This document shows, in pieces, positions 1 through 11,567 of a stretch of DNA of 64,000 nucleotides; positions within the stretch are counted from its first letter, which is position 1; every line of letters starts with the position of its first letter. A program made the position numbers and the translations under genes. The stretch spans positions 81,269,450 through 81,333,449 of the forward strand of contig NC_041404.2 in the NCBI RefSeq assembly GCF_900747795.2. Direction: 5' to 3'. The DNA is from Erpetoichthys calabaricus (lineage: Eukaryota; Chordata; Cladistia; Polypteriformes; Polypteridae). The notes beneath the pieces were generated by a model. It did not search any database. It was not told where the DNA came from and worked only from the letters and a program-made list of their open reading frames with translations.

Positions 1-2520
1 TATGCGGATCATAGAACTTTAAAACCGGCTCTTTTATTAGTAGTTTCTTGACTTCATTCCAGGCCGTCTCTTGTTCATAGTTCCAAGTCCATTCCACATT
101 TTTTTCTGTCAGTTGTCTAAGAGGTGCCAATATATTTGACAGATTTGGAATAAATTTTGCCTGATAATTTACCATACCTATAAATCTCTGTATATCTTTC
201 TTACACTGAGGTCTTGGCATGTTTTCAATAGCAGATACTTTTGATTTATCAGGTTTTACTCCTTCACTGCTAAGAATATCTCCTAAAAATGTTAGTTCCT
301 GAACGCCTACCAAACATTTTCCTTTGTTTAACTTTAAATTTGCTGTTCTGGTAGCATCCAACACTTTCTTCAGCCTTTCATCATGCTCTTCCTTTGATGA
401 ACCCCATACAATTATATCATCCATGGAGGTGTCAACTCCATCAAAATGTTCAAAAATCATATGAATTGTTTTGTGATAGACCTCTGGCGCCGATGCTATG
501 CCAAAAGGCAATCTAAGAAATTGATATCTGCCAAATGGAGTATTAAATGTGCATAATTTAGAACTAGACTCATCCAATTTTAGTTGCCAAAATCCTGATG
601 AAGCATCTAGTTTACTGAAATATTTTGCATTTGCAAACTGTGCCATAATTTCTTCTCTTGTTGGAAGTTTGAAATGTTCCCTCTTGATGGCTCGATTCAG
701 GTCTCTGGGATCTAAACATATTCTTAATTTTCCATCTATCTTTTCTACAATAACCAGCGAGTTTACCCATTCAGTAGGTTCATTGATTTTCTTGATTACT
801 TGCAAGCTCTCCATTCTGTCTAGTTCCTCTGCTAATTTCTCTTTCAGGGCAAATGGGACCTTTCTGCAGGGGTGTATGACAGGAGATACATTTTTGTCTG
901 TGATTATCTTGTGTTCCCCCGGAAGACAACCTAGTCCCAAAAATAGATCACTATATTTTTGGAGCAGTGCTTCATATTCAGTATTGTCCTCTATGTTAAT
1001 AGTAAGCACTCTTTCAATCAAGTTCATTTTCTCACAAGCAGACAGTCCTAAAATTGCCTGAACCCTCTTTGGCACGACCACAAATACCAGTGAGTATTTT
1101 TTGTTTTTGTACTTAACACAAGCTACACATTGCCCTGTAACAGGTATTTGCATTCCTGAATATCCAGTAATTTTTATTTCTGTTTCTTGCAGACTTGGTC
1201 TGGGCTGCAGTTTTCTATATTCATTTTCAGGCATAATGTTCACTTGCGCCCCAGTATCTAATTTAAATGAAATAATGGCATTGTTCACTTGAACTGGCAG
1301 AATCCATTCTTTCCTTCTCCCATTTACTTCAGTCAATGCATCTATATAAAATTCCTCAACTTCAGTTTCTTCTACAGTGTGCACTTGACTTGGTTTCACT
1401 TGTGATTTACAGCAGCGAGCAAAATGGTTATTCTTCCCACATTTTTTACAAACTTTATTGTATGCTGGGCACTGTCTGGGAGCATGATGTGATCCACAAC
1501 GTCCACATGCCTGTTTTGTGCTGTATATTGTTTTATTTCCACTTTTATTTTCCTCTGTATTTAACTGCATTTTGTTCTTTCCTTTTTTGTTCAGCACGTG
1601 TACTGCGTTTTCTTCATTACACATTTCTTTTACTTGTACCTTGATTGTTTCGGCTGCCCTACATATTCTTACTGTTTTTTCCAAATCCAAATCCAGCTCT
1701 CTTAGTAACCTTTCTCTGAGTGCGTTATCTGGAATTCCGCAGACGATCCTGTCTTTTATTAAAGATTCTGTTAACTCTCCAAATTCGCATGTTTTACTCC
1801 GTGTGCGCAACTCGGTAACGTACTGATCAATCGTTTCACCTTGCTTCTGTATACAAGTAAAAAACTTGTGCCTTTCGAAAGTGACGTTCCGTTTTGGAAT
1901 GCAGTATCTTTCAAATTTATCCAGTATAACGTCTAACTTCATATGTTCTCCCTGATCAAACTGAAAGTTGTTATAAATTTCCAGCGCTTCCTCCCCAATT
2001 ATATGTAACAAAATGCACGTTTTCATTTTGTCGCTTTTTTCATCTGCACCAATTGCCGCTAAATATACTTCGAAGCGTTGTTTAAACCGTTTCCAGTTCT
2101 CGGCAAGGTTACCTGAAAGCTGAAGGCTAGGAGGTGGCTGTAGCTTCTCCATTTTAACAACGTCTTATTTTCTTTTCTTCTCTTTCTTTTTTTTTTCGAG
2201 AAAAAACAAATGCTTCGCAGGACACGTATCTACTTCAACTGCACCGCTTCTGACACCATGTCATGTTCTTTGGGTTCTGTAATATGTGACTTTAATGCAG
2301 TTGAAAGTAACACAGAAAGATTTATTTAAATAAAGTCTTTACTAATGAATTACTCTAGTGGTTCATTTACAGGTCAGCCATCTTTCTTACAACTGCCATG
2401 TCTCTCCCGCGAGTTAGGGATCATCCCTCAATTACAAGAAGTTAACATCAACTTTCATATAAGGAAGTGTTTAACAATTACTTATCTTGACATTATAGTC
2501 TCTACTTGCTCCCTCTAACA
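1..2520 (-). mobile_element. Ty3/gypsy LTR retrotransposon, 5' part
   Basis: A gypsy-type retroelement lies on the minus strand, with its 5' LTR at 2259-2520 and the body running off the left edge. Just inside the LTR is a probable primer-binding region near 2245-2258, then gag with a CCHC zinc knuckle near 1420-1520, an aspartic-protease-like segment near 1230-1290, and a reverse transcriptase whose active-site region is near 410-430. The visible coding part reads as open throughout, so the element looks whole as far as it can be seen. That suggests a fairly young copy. Family assignment rests on gag-protease-RT order and RT motifs; the clade within Ty3/gypsy is not resolved. Confidence 0.85.
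2259..2520 (-). repeat. 5' LTR of the gypsy element
   Basis: This 262-bp segment starts TGT and ends ACA on the plus strand and abuts the primer-binding region of the element. It contains a minus-strand AATAAA near 2320-2330. The partner LTR lies outside the window, so LTR divergence and the target duplication cannot be read here. Confidence 0.7.
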
Positions 2521-4617
2521 CAAAGAAAATGAATTTGTCACATGAACAGTGTTTACTTTACTTAACATGGAATAACATTTAAGAACAGTGACATCCACAC
2601 TCTAGGAAAATAATGAAGAAAAGATGACATTTGCACCAGGGGTCCTCAGGTTTGATCGGGGTTGGGGACAGCAGCTGTGACTTTTTTCTCCGTCCCAGTC
2701 ACTGCTGATTAACAAGTCAAATGGCTTTCATTCTGCAGCTTCAGGTCATTTTGATACGCAAGACTTTGACCAAAATGATTTATGGTCTGTCCCTATTTAA
2801 ACTGGTACTTCATGATGAACAGACGGGTGTGGCTGGGAGCGGAGAGCCAGCGGGTGAGCTGTGAAGGCATTTAAACCTGCTTAAGACTTAAAGAAGTCGT
2901 TTAGGGGTAGGAATCGTAAACAATCAAACTCACTCAAATGATGTTACTTGGCTTCTAATTAACACAAGTGTGCAGCCACTGTGGCCCCCCAGGACTAAAC
3001 CTGGAAACCCCGGACTGAATTATTTGCACTGAACTTTAAATGTATTGATGAAGTGCACCTCGTGCAAGCGCATATGTGGCAAATGCTTGAAAAATCAACG
3101 AACAGACATCAAGTGGAGTGCCTGCTTTCATCATAAGACACATTGCTTTAAATGTTTGGTTTGCTTACTAAGTTAAAATGAGGGCAGCCAAACGTAAACT
3201 GGGACTCGTCATTTAACCAGTAGCCAGTTAAAAATAAAAACTCTGACACATCTCCGTATTCAATTTTGTTCAAACACATTGGCTGGAATTCCTGTCTTAC
3301 AGAGGCTGCATATGCCTTTTTTAAGTCTGCTTTTAAAAAAATAATGCAAACAAATTATTATAAGAAATCCGTTAATCTGATCCAAGAGCCATCGTGTAGT
3401 TTATACAGTAGATGACGCGGCTTACTAGAAAAGTGAACAATTACAAGAGTGAGAATTAGCTCTGGATTGTGTTTCTATCCAAAATCCCACAATTCGTTTT
3501 ACAAATTAATAGAGAGGAAATGAATAAAGAAATCTCAAACATTAAGCAGCTCAATGCAGCGCCCTTACCTTAGCATTGTTAGAGTAACATCTTCTCATTT
3601 ATGGAGATGGAATATTTCACTTTATAAACTGTGCCTTTTTCAATACTTACACATACATGTCACCTTTGACTTTGTCCCACAACATAAAACTTACGGCGTT
3701 CCTTCAACTGTTCCTAAACCTTCCTTCACAGCTAACATTACGTAACCAATTACACACTCCCCAAAACCCCCGGATATTCCTTCTTAGCTTATCTCCATGC
3801 ACATTTCTAGGCAGTTTGAAAATACTTAAAGTATGTAAGATCTTCACAATATGCTCCTCTAATCAAATAAAAAAAAGCTTAAAGTGCAAATATCACACGA
3901 TGGAGCAGGAAGTGTGACCCGTGGAAACAAAACTGACAAATACTTGCAACATTTTGTATACAGCAAAACAATCACATTTTAAAGATCTGGGCAATTTCTA
4001 CCTGGTAGCCATTTCACTGCGCATACATAATAATAATTCTTTACATTTACATAGCTCCTTTCTCACTACTCATAGGTATTAAGAAGATGTGCATTATTAA
4101 TAAAAATAAAAAACAACAAGTAAAAAGTCAGCAGTGGTGCTCTAACACTAACTCACGTCCACATGCAGGTGCAGTAAGAGCACACAGTCAAAGGACATAC
4201 AAACAGGAAAGGATTTTCATTTTCTCAGTGACAATGAGAAGGAGCTCTGGGGACGCGTCTTCCTTGGCCAGATCCTCAGAAAATCTCATAGCACTTGAGA
4301 CAAAGCGAGCTTATTCTTTTTTTTCCCCCCCAAGGTGTGCATTTTTAATATAAAATTACACTGACAAATAAGTCGACTGAACAAAATGTAAAATGAATAG
4401 AAATATTTCTCCTATGTTGTGTAGGCAAAGTGCTTAAATTTCTAAACCAGGAGTAGCAAGTAAAATGCTTTAAAAATAACACATTTTTTTGGTATTACAA
4501 TGTTGATTACACAAAAAAAATTAAAAATGTAATAAAAAAAAAAAGGTAGCACACCTTATATGGGAAAATGTTCCCCTTTCCAATGATGGCAACATGCAGT
4601 AAAAGTAGCAGTGGACT
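2521..4617. other. 3' flank and probable 3' UTR of PROB1
   Basis: No second gene is visible in this stretch. It should contain the PROB1 3' UTR, since that gene is transcribed leftward and stops at 4618. There is no clear AATAAA on the minus strand close to the stop; a TTTAAT near 4345-4350 (minus ATTAAA) is the nearest weak candidate. A SINE tail lies at 4022-4080 and short A/T runs at 4500-4545. Confidence 0.4.
4022..4080 (-). repeat. SINE/LINE 3' tail with (ATT)n
   Basis: Read on the minus strand this matches the 3' tail seen at 31430-31500: a short hairpin region, then 'ATGTAAATGTAA', then an ATTATTATT run. Only the tail is recognisable. Confidence 0.45.
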
Positions 4618-7600
4618 CTAATGAACAGGCAGGCCATTCCCGGCACGCTCCTCTTCCTCTGCCGATCCAGAATGCTTCTGATAAAATGCCGGCTGAAGTG
4701 CGCCTGGGCTTTCTGTCATTCCGGTTGGAATGTAGTACATGCTGTCAAGATAGCTGGAGTCCACAGGCTGAATGCTATGCACCTCTGGCTTTAGTGTCTG
4801 GTTAACTTCACTGCTAAACTGGGTGCAAGGCTGGTCTGGCAAATCAGGGAACCTTGGGTGGGCAGGCATTGGCAATCCGGCGTAAGACAGGAGAGGAGCA
4901 CCATACATGCTAGGATGTGCAAAGGAAGAATAAGGAGAGGTTGCTGTGGGATACAGTCCACTCTGGCTTAAAGGGCGCTGAGGTACGATTACCTCCACAT
5001 ACTGCCCGGTTTCAGGGTCATAAAGCATTTTTCTTTGGGGTTGAACGGGAACTTCAACGTAAAAATATTTTCCAGTTTCTGGATCAAACAAAACTTTCCT
5101 GGGAGTTTGCGGATACTGAAAGCCTGCTATGTTGGAGCCTACCATGTTTTCAGCAAAGTGAAAGTTTTCATTGACCCTTTCACCTGGATATGGGGAAGGG
5201 AAACCTACTGGACTGCATGCAAAATTAGGCCTCGTTTCTTGTCCGATCTTTGAAGGGTCTATTTGGCTGCCAACAGAACTTTGGGACAAACACGGCAATC
5301 TCTTCCAGGCAAAACCCTCATTGGCTTTAATGAAAGGTTTATCTTCACAGCTCGGAAAGGACTGCTTTCGAGTGTTATTTGCAAAGGTGGCCTGACCAGG
5401 AAGAGAGCTTGCCTGTGCAGGATGAAGAATGGGTTGGTAGTTTGGGGATTCATTTTGGAGATTAAGTGGAATTTTTGATGGCAGAGGTTTGTGTTGCTCT
5501 TGTCCTGGTGGAGCTGCTTCAAATGCTGGACTGAATGGCGGTGGGGGTGTTGGATAGGAATCTGTAGAATACAGGTGTGGTGCTGTTGTAGTGGTCTTGT
5601 GCACATCACAAGGCAACATCTGCAGTCTATTTCTTGGTCTTTCTTCATATTGAGGAGGATCATCTGAAGGTGCCACGGGATGCTGAACAGTTCCATTACT
5701 GCATACTGTTAAGAACTGTGAGGAATACTGATCTTTTTTGTGGTGAGTGTTGAGCAATTTCTCTTGGGTCAAATTGCCATTTGTGTTTTTGGGTTCCACT
5801 CCTGCAGCTTGGCTCACACTTATTTCAACAGGAGTGCTTATGTTAGCTGGTTTCTGTTTGGCAATGGAAGCGTGATTTGCTCTGGAGCGGCACACGGGCA
5901 AAGAGAACTCAAGCGTGTTTACGTGCTTTTGAGGGCAATTGTTAGGATCATTAGGAATATCGCATACTCCTATATCTGCTTGAAAGCCTTTTTCCTTCAG
6001 GAGCATCGAAACTGAATGGCTGTTTTTATTTGGTTGTGTTAAAGTGACGTCCTGTGCCTCATCATCTGCAGAAAGCAAGGAGTTTCCTTCTTTTTCATTT
6101 GCACATTGGCTGCCCGCACTATCAAAACCTGACATTTTCTCTGATCCGCTATCCGAGGCATCCATTATATTAACACCTCCATTCATTAGTCTCAAGCCGT
6201 TGCATTCAATGTTTTCCTTCAAACAGCCCAGACTGTTAATATCACTTTGAGCCAAGTCATCCAGTTGTACAGAAGATGTCGACTCATCCTTACTGTTTGA
6301 GCACAAAGCTTTGGTTTCAGACAAGTTGCTCAGAGGTGGTCCCTGTGCACTGCACGGCTCCGAGTTCAATTCAGTGCTGCTGTTTCTGCTGATTGCTTTG
6401 CACTGAATGAGCACTGGAGATGATGAGAAGTGCAAGTTCCTGTGGTCAGTTTTTTCAGCAGCAAGGTCTTCTTCAGGGGAAACAGCTGGTGCTTTAAAGG
6501 ACAGGCTGTACGTGTTTTTCACAAGTTTTCTTACATCCCTCACTTTATGAATGGGAGCCTTGCTTTTAACTTTCGAACTGCACCCTTCACTCAATGGCTG
6601 TAAACCTTCCATTTCTGGAAAAAGCATGTCCTCTGTAACAGAGTTGTGAGCTAAAAGGTGGGCACTAATTTCTCCTGGAGACCTTTTTCTTTCATTCTGT
6701 GGAGAGAGAACTCGGACAGTGTCACACACAGGATTAGTCTTTTTGCTCTTATGGCTGGAACTCAAGGTTATATCTGGAGTTTTTGACATAAAGACACTTT
6801 CTGACTTCATTTCACGTTTAACATCTTGTTCATCCCTTTCCAGCTGATCTGGTAGGTTACCAATGCCTAAATATGAAACAGTGACAGGAATCTGTTCATT
6901 TTCATTTTCTTCAAACCTTGCACACTGCAGTATCCTCTCAGCATGAGGTGCTACTGTTTTATGCTTAGTTTCAGTTCCTTTAAAGTGCTCACTTCTGTTA
7001 TTGCATGGCGTAAAAAGTTGCACTTTTTCTTTTGCCTCTATGACATGTACTTGTCCAGACTCTCCTCTTTTATCAGTATCTAAATTATTTACAGCAATTG
7101 TATTGCAAGTTTTAGTTTCTGCATTAAAGGTCTGAGAATTTTTCAATGTGCCTACCTTGCTGGAATTTTCTGCAATCAAGGAAAGCTTGCTTGCTGTGCT
7201 ACAATTATGCTGCCGTTCATCTGAAGAGAAAGTGCTGTTGGATGTTGCACCAAAAGCAAAAGGCTCATCGGGAAGTTCTCCACTTGAACCATTTCTTTTA
7301 AATGGAACTTTAGGGCCAGTCAAACTGTTTCCGCTTCCAGAGGGAGGATTAGATGAGACCTGAAATTCTGTACTTTTGACAGATCCATGCATCAGTTTCA
7401 GCTTATGTTCATATTGCATTTTCTTAGCTAAAACATTTTTAATTAGACACGATGCCATTTTAGCTTTGCTAGATGTTTCATCTAAGGACACCGATTTCTG
7501 CAGTTTCTTTCTTTTTTCACTTTCATCTGCTATATTGGTCCCCTTGGCAGGAGGATCCTGAAAGACTGCTGGGGTGCTATGTTGTCGTAGTAATCTGTCC

Positions 7601-8940
7601 TTTCCATGTCTTTCACAACGTGCAGTTTCAGAAACAGACTGGCCCTCTAAATGATCACGAGATGTAAATACCTTCAGTTCACTCCGCTCACGCCATCTGA
7701 GCTGAATCTGCCTCTTTGGCACAGTTCTCTTCTTGGATGTCTTTTTCATATCATCTTGGCTTTCTAGAGCTACATCCACACATTCAAAATTTCCCAGTTC
7801 GTATTTGTCAATAAAATCTTTACTTTCAGGAATATGGCCATCATCACTGTCATACCCCTGAATGTCAATGTAAGCAGATCCCATGTTCACTGCAGCACTG
7901 TCTTCTGTTGAAGGTAGAGACATATTGGTAGAAGATCTATAACTAGAGTTATAAATGTCAAAATATTCATCTTGAGGAGAAGATAAACTCTTGAATGCCG
8001 AGTCAGTAAGCCACTTAACTTCATGGTCTGCCTCATCCAGTTCACTTCCCATACCTGAAGCCTCACTGAATCGATCAATACCTCCTTGAGCTCCGTTAGA
8101 TACAAAAATTCTATTTGCGCTTTGGGCCACAGTTTGCTTCTTGCTTTCTTCTTTTCTGTGGCACTTAGAATAATAACAGCCTGTTTTGCCTGAGAGCTCC
8201 CCAGCTGCATGATCTGCAAGGCAACTTTCCAGAATCTTTCTATTCTTGGCAGTGAGTGACAGCTGAACCTGTTCCCCTTTACAGTGGACTCCCCCATTCA
8301 GAGTTGGATCAGTTACACAGTGTCTGCTGACAGCCTGAGAATTAATCAGACAGCAAGCAGATGAATCCACACTTGCATACTGCAGGGCTTCTTCTTCTTG
8401 TAGAATTTTTTCTGCATCCAGCTGCTGTGAATTTGAATCCACACACTCACATAAGTCAGACTTGGCGAGCCATTTTATGCTGCTGCAAGGCTTTGATACA
8501 GTATGACTTCCCACAATGCCTTTACTATGTTCAATTTCACACAGATCCTCCATATTTTTATGAGCTGATTCTGAGAAGTTGGTTTCATAACTGACTTCAG
8601 TATCAGTTTGTTCAGCCAAGAAGTCTTCCCTGGTGTCATCAAAGCTTTCATCACAGTCGCTGTAGTGTTCTGTTGAATCTGAGCATAGTGCAGTGTGAAA
8701 AGATCCACAAGAATCACAGATAGCTTCATCAGTTTTGCAGTAGTCAGCACAATCACAAATGGGGTAGACATATTTTTCAGGTACCATTACCATGTCACTT
8801 TCGTCTATGAAAATATCGCACAAGGAAGTCTTTTCTGTTATAACATTTCTAGAAGTGGTATCATCAGGTTTTTCCCATAAAAAGGGATCAGGACTTTCAT
8901 CTGTCAATTCTAAATGAACTTTTGTAGATGTTACATCCAT
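4618..8940 (-). CDS. PROB1: Proline-rich basic protein 1 (DUF4585 family)
   Basis: This is a single coding exon of 1440 codons. The frame stays open to about 9009, but it has no ATG before 8938-8940 (MDVTSTKV), so I take that as the start; an upstream GTG at 8997 is not a plausible vertebrate start. The protein is mostly low-complexity and polar. A conserved acidic patch (GYDSDDGHIPE) lies near residues 345-360, a basic stretch (KKRTVPKRQIQLRWRERSE) near 400-422, and a proline-rich stretch (PTPPPPFSP) near 1125-1160. The C-terminal DUF4585 signature has two repeats, VLFDPETGKYFYVEVP and KMLYDPETGQYVEVIVP, at about 1278-1320. The function of the family is unknown. C4orf54 shares DUF4585, but adjacency to SPATA24 and DNAJC18 favours PROB1. 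At 1440 residues it is longer than human PROB1 (about 1015). Confidence 0.85.
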   Translation of the reverse strand: MDVTSTKVHLELTDESPDPFLWEKPDDTTSRNVITEKTSLCDIFIDESDMVMVPEKYVYPICDCADYCKTDEAICDSCGSFHTALCSDSTEHYSDCDESFDDTREDFLAEQTDTEVSYETNFSESAHKNMEDLCEIEHSKGIVGSHTVSKPCSSIKWLAKSDLCECVDSNSQQLDAEKILQEEEALQYASVDSSACCLINSQAVSRHCVTDPTLNGGVHCKGEQVQLSLTAKNRKILESCLADHAAGELSGKTGCYYSKCHRKEESKKQTVAQSANRIFVSNGAQGGIDRFSEASGMGSELDEADHEVKWLTDSAFKSLSSPQDEYFDIYNSSYRSSTNMSLPSTEDSAAVNMGSAYIDIQGYDSDDGHIPESKDFIDKYELGNFECVDVALESQDDMKKTSKKRTVPKRQIQLRWRERSELKVFTSRDHLEGQSVSETARCERHGKDRLLRQHSTPAVFQDPPAKGTNIADESEKRKKLQKSVSLDETSSKAKMASCLIKNVLAKKMQYEHKLKLMHGSVKSTEFQVSSNPPSGSGNSLTGPKVPFKRNGSSGELPDEPFAFGATSNSTFSSDERQHNCSTASKLSLIAENSSKVGTLKNSQTFNAETKTCNTIAVNNLDTDKRGESGQVHVIEAKEKVQLFTPCNNRSEHFKGTETKHKTVAPHAERILQCARFEENENEQIPVTVSYLGIGNLPDQLERDEQDVKREMKSESVFMSKTPDITLSSSHKSKKTNPVCDTVRVLSPQNERKRSPGEISAHLLAHNSVTEDMLFPEMEGLQPLSEGCSSKVKSKAPIHKVRDVRKLVKNTYSLSFKAPAVSPEEDLAAEKTDHRNLHFSSSPVLIQCKAISRNSSTELNSEPCSAQGPPLSNLSETKALCSNSKDESTSSVQLDDLAQSDINSLGCLKENIECNGLRLMNGGVNIMDASDSGSEKMSGFDSAGSQCANEKEGNSLLSADDEAQDVTLTQPNKNSHSVSMLLKEKGFQADIGVCDIPNDPNNCPQKHVNTLEFSLPVCRSRANHASIAKQKPANISTPVEISVSQAAGVEPKNTNGNLTQEKLLNTHHKKDQYSSQFLTVCSNGTVQHPVAPSDDPPQYEERPRNRLQMLPCDVHKTTTTAPHLYSTDSYPTPPPPFSPAFEAAPPGQEQHKPLPSKIPLNLQNESPNYQPILHPAQASSLPGQATFANNTRKQSFPSCEDKPFIKANEGFAWKRLPCLSQSSVGSQIDPSKIGQETRPNFACSPVGFPSPYPGERVNENFHFAENMVGSNIAGFQYPQTPRKVLFDPETGKYFYVEVPVQPQRKMLYDPETGQYVEVIVPQRPLSQSGLYPTATSPYSSFAHPSMYGAPLLSYAGLPMPAHPRFPDLPDQPCTQFSSEVNQTLKPEVHSIQPVDSSYLDSMYYIPTGMTESPGALQPAFYQKHSGSAEEEERAGNGLPVH

Positions 8941-9189
8941 TACAATATATCTATCAATTGTTGTTCCTACAACTTGACAGTTAAAGGAAACTGGCACACT
9001 TCTGGTTGCTTACAGTGTTGTTGTTGAGTTTTTTTTTCTCTATTTCCTAGAAGAAAATATTAATAAAAGGATCACACTTGCATGCCTGTAATTTTACCTT
9101 AAACCTAATTAAAAACATACTGTTCAATAAATCACATTTTAGACCTACTTTCAATATATTATGCAAAAATGATACAATTTTAGAACATT

Positions 9190-9416
9190 TAAACAATTAG
9201 TTTTCTACTCTAAGACAGGGCACCAGTTCAGTAGAGAGAAGATCAATGCAGACCAGTTTAGAGTTGGCAATTAACCTAACATGCATGCTTTTGGAATGTG
9301 GGCTGAAACCTGAGTAACAAGAGGAAAAACCCATGCAGACAAGGGGAGAATGTGCAGATTCCAAACAGACAGTGACTTGACAAGAGAGCTGTGAGGCAAC
9401 ACAGTAAAACACTGTG
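9190..9416 (-). repeat. tRNA/L2-type SINE
   Basis: On the minus strand this reads GGCGGCACAGTG, a degenerate tRNA-like head, then the body 'CACATTCTCCCCTTGTCTGC', common in fish and amphibian SINE/LINE-tail repeats. Much substituted, so old. Confidence 0.6.
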
Positions 9417-11330
9417 CCGCCCTTTTTAAATTACCCAAACAAATATTATTTACTCCCTAACGAGTCATTATGTCAAATTGTTTGTTTTATGTTCTTAATA
9501 TCACTGAACCATATTATTTTCTGTTTTAGCATTATGAGAATAAAAACATAACACTCATCCATACATTTTCTGAGCCCACTTTATCTAATACTGAGTCAAG
9601 GGGGCTTAATGTAAGAAAACAGCCTTGGACAGGATAAACATTTTTAACTTCAAATATAAGCGGATTGAAAAAAGAGAACGGTTAACCTCGATTTTTTTTA
9701 TAGTATTGATATTTCTAGACATACCTGAAAAAATATATTTTATTATTAATGAAAGAAAAAAGAGCCTGTTATAAATTCACAAAATGATTTTAAATTAAAA
9801 ATTTGATCTAGCTATCGATTCTATATGCATTATTATTATGACCTTCTGTAAAAAGCCAAAAATAGAACAACCTTTATTTGTCCCTTGTATCTATCTATCA
9901 ATCTGTCTATTATGATCTGTGAAAATGTAAGTCTGCAATTTATGTAATTTGCTCTAACCATACTATATTTTCAAAAAATGAATAGATAACTGTTTACCCC
10001 AATATTGATGCATTTATTATGAATTAAGCTATTTACAGTACATTAATTGATCACAACTGTATTTGAAATAAGCAAATGCACCTCTGTTTAGTAGAGAATA
10101 TTAAACTACAGTTACATTTTTTGCAGATCATCTTACCTGTCATGTGAGTCACTTGTCTGACTGGCCGCTTGAACTTTGCAAACTCCGCAGCTGAATATCA
10201 CATTTTGCCAGCCACTGAATGACCAATAGATTCCAGGTAGTGCTGCTAATAGGTAAAGGTTAAATGCTATACACATGACCATCTTTTTCTACATTAGATT
10301 AATTTTTAGTGGCTTTTACTTCGGTTGTGCCAACTTCAGCGTATTCTCACGATTGTAGCATTGTTATGCTATAAATCAATTCAAACTTTTCGGTACGTTA
10401 GTGACTGTCCCAAAGGTACAGATAAGCATACTGTAGTTAAGTTTAACAGCAGGTGCTAAACCAATCAGAATGCAGATATTCAAGGTGAATATGACACCCT
10501 AAGGAAGACTGGTCACAGGGCCAGCTAAATTTAAACTGCACTATCAAGAAAGATTAAAGCAACAGAAAGGAAGAATAGAACAGTGCATCCCAAAGGGAAA
10601 TTATTTTTACCCTGAGGCATATATTTAAAATATATATATAGTAAATGCAAATTAAAAATAAAAAAATACAAACAAACAAACACAAAAAGCATTTTTTTGT
10701 CTTTTGGAAATGTCAGATACACTGTACAACATTTTGCCCCATTGAAAAACTAGTAATTAAATGGGCTCAATATAGTTCACGAAGGTAATTAAAATTGTAT
10801 GTATAATATGAAAGCACAGCCAATTTTAGTAACAAACATTTTACTGGGCTGATGTAAAATACCTCGAAGGAAATATGGCTAATGGTTCAATAGCCATTTT
10901 ATAATTAAACAAGTGTTTGCCTTTGGCATCAAGTCCACAATCAAACTTCAAAAGGAAAGCGAAAAAAATTGCCATTTCAACAACCATAATAATGGTGATT
11001 TTCGGTAAACAGAGCACCTAAGGGGTAAGCAGGAGAGCACAGAAAGCTAAGGAACCAAAACGAGATGGCAGCTGCAAGCCTGAGGGTGCAATGGGCTAGA
11101 AAGTTGGCCCTTGCACTTTGAACTACCATATCAAATGGGATACTCCAGAAGAAGGTGGATCTTACCTCAGGTGCGTGCTTATTATAATATTTATTTCTGA
11201 GTGCTTACTAAAAAAAGATCTCAAGGTGTGCTGTGTCCTAGCTACTCCATAAACACTGAGTACCATGATCGAGTACCAGGTTTTGGGCTACAAACATACA
11301 TACATTGTACACTAAAATATAAAAATACAT
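9417..11330. other. PROB1-SPATA24 intergenic region and PROB1 5' part
   Basis: No protein-coding gene is visible. A strong minus-strand splice donor (ACAG/GTAAGA) at 10137/10136 and an acceptor (TTCTTCTAG/G) at 9047/9046, upstream of the PROB1 start, suggest a non-coding first exon ending at 10137 and an intron of about 1.09 kb. The PROB1 promoter would then lie above 10140. The remainder is AT-rich unique-looking DNA with short (TA)n near 10628. Confidence 0.35.
10137..10230 (-). other. PROB1: Candidate non-coding 5' exon of PROB1
   Basis: The minus strand shows a near-consensus donor, ACAG/GTAAGA, at 10137/10136 facing the PROB1 acceptor at 9046. The upper boundary is a guess because no transcript start can be read. 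It could be a chance donor. Confidence 0.3.
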
Positions 11331-11336
11331 AAACAT

Positions 11337-11342
11337 TTATTT
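11337..11342 (-). terminator. SPATA24 polyadenylation signal
   Basis: TTTATT on the plus strand gives AATAAA on the minus strand, about 117 nt downstream of the SPATA24 stop codon. It is the only canonical hexamer I see this close. Confidence 0.5.
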
Positions 11343-11458
11343 AAAGAAAACTCCTAACAAAAATTTTACAAAATGACTGAGCAAAAAATACAATCAATAA
11401 ATAGCTTTAGTCCTGTGAATCAAACATTATCAAAAACTAACAGTCTATAAACATTTAC

Positions 11459-11567
11459 TCATAGCAAGTTGTTTGGTGAGCCACATTTTGTTTTTTTCTT
11501 CTTTTCAAGTATTTGTGCAATATAATCTTCTTGTTTCTTCTGTATGTGAAGATCTGTCATCTGAACT
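11459..11567 (-). CDS. SPATA24: SPATA24 exon 6 (last)
   Basis: The acceptor is CTCTTTTTAG at 11568. The exon completes a split codon, then encodes [20 protein letters not shown] and a lysine-rich end before TGA at 11459-11461. This block is the best-conserved match to the human C-terminal region (IQKQQESYMAQVL). The tail after it is shorter than in human. Confidence 0.85.

Noticed and set aside
549-1826. Several plus-strand open frames at the left edge
   Set aside because: They are antisense to the gypsy coding region on the minus strand and have no independent motifs.
5259-5696. Minus-strand frame of 145 codons overlapping PROB1
   Set aside because: It is an alternate frame of the long PROB1 exon with no motif.
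4618-8940. Gene as C4orf54 instead of PROB1
   Set aside because: Both share DUF4585, but the adjacent SPATA24 and DNAJC18 match the PROB1 neighbourhood, not that of C4orf54.
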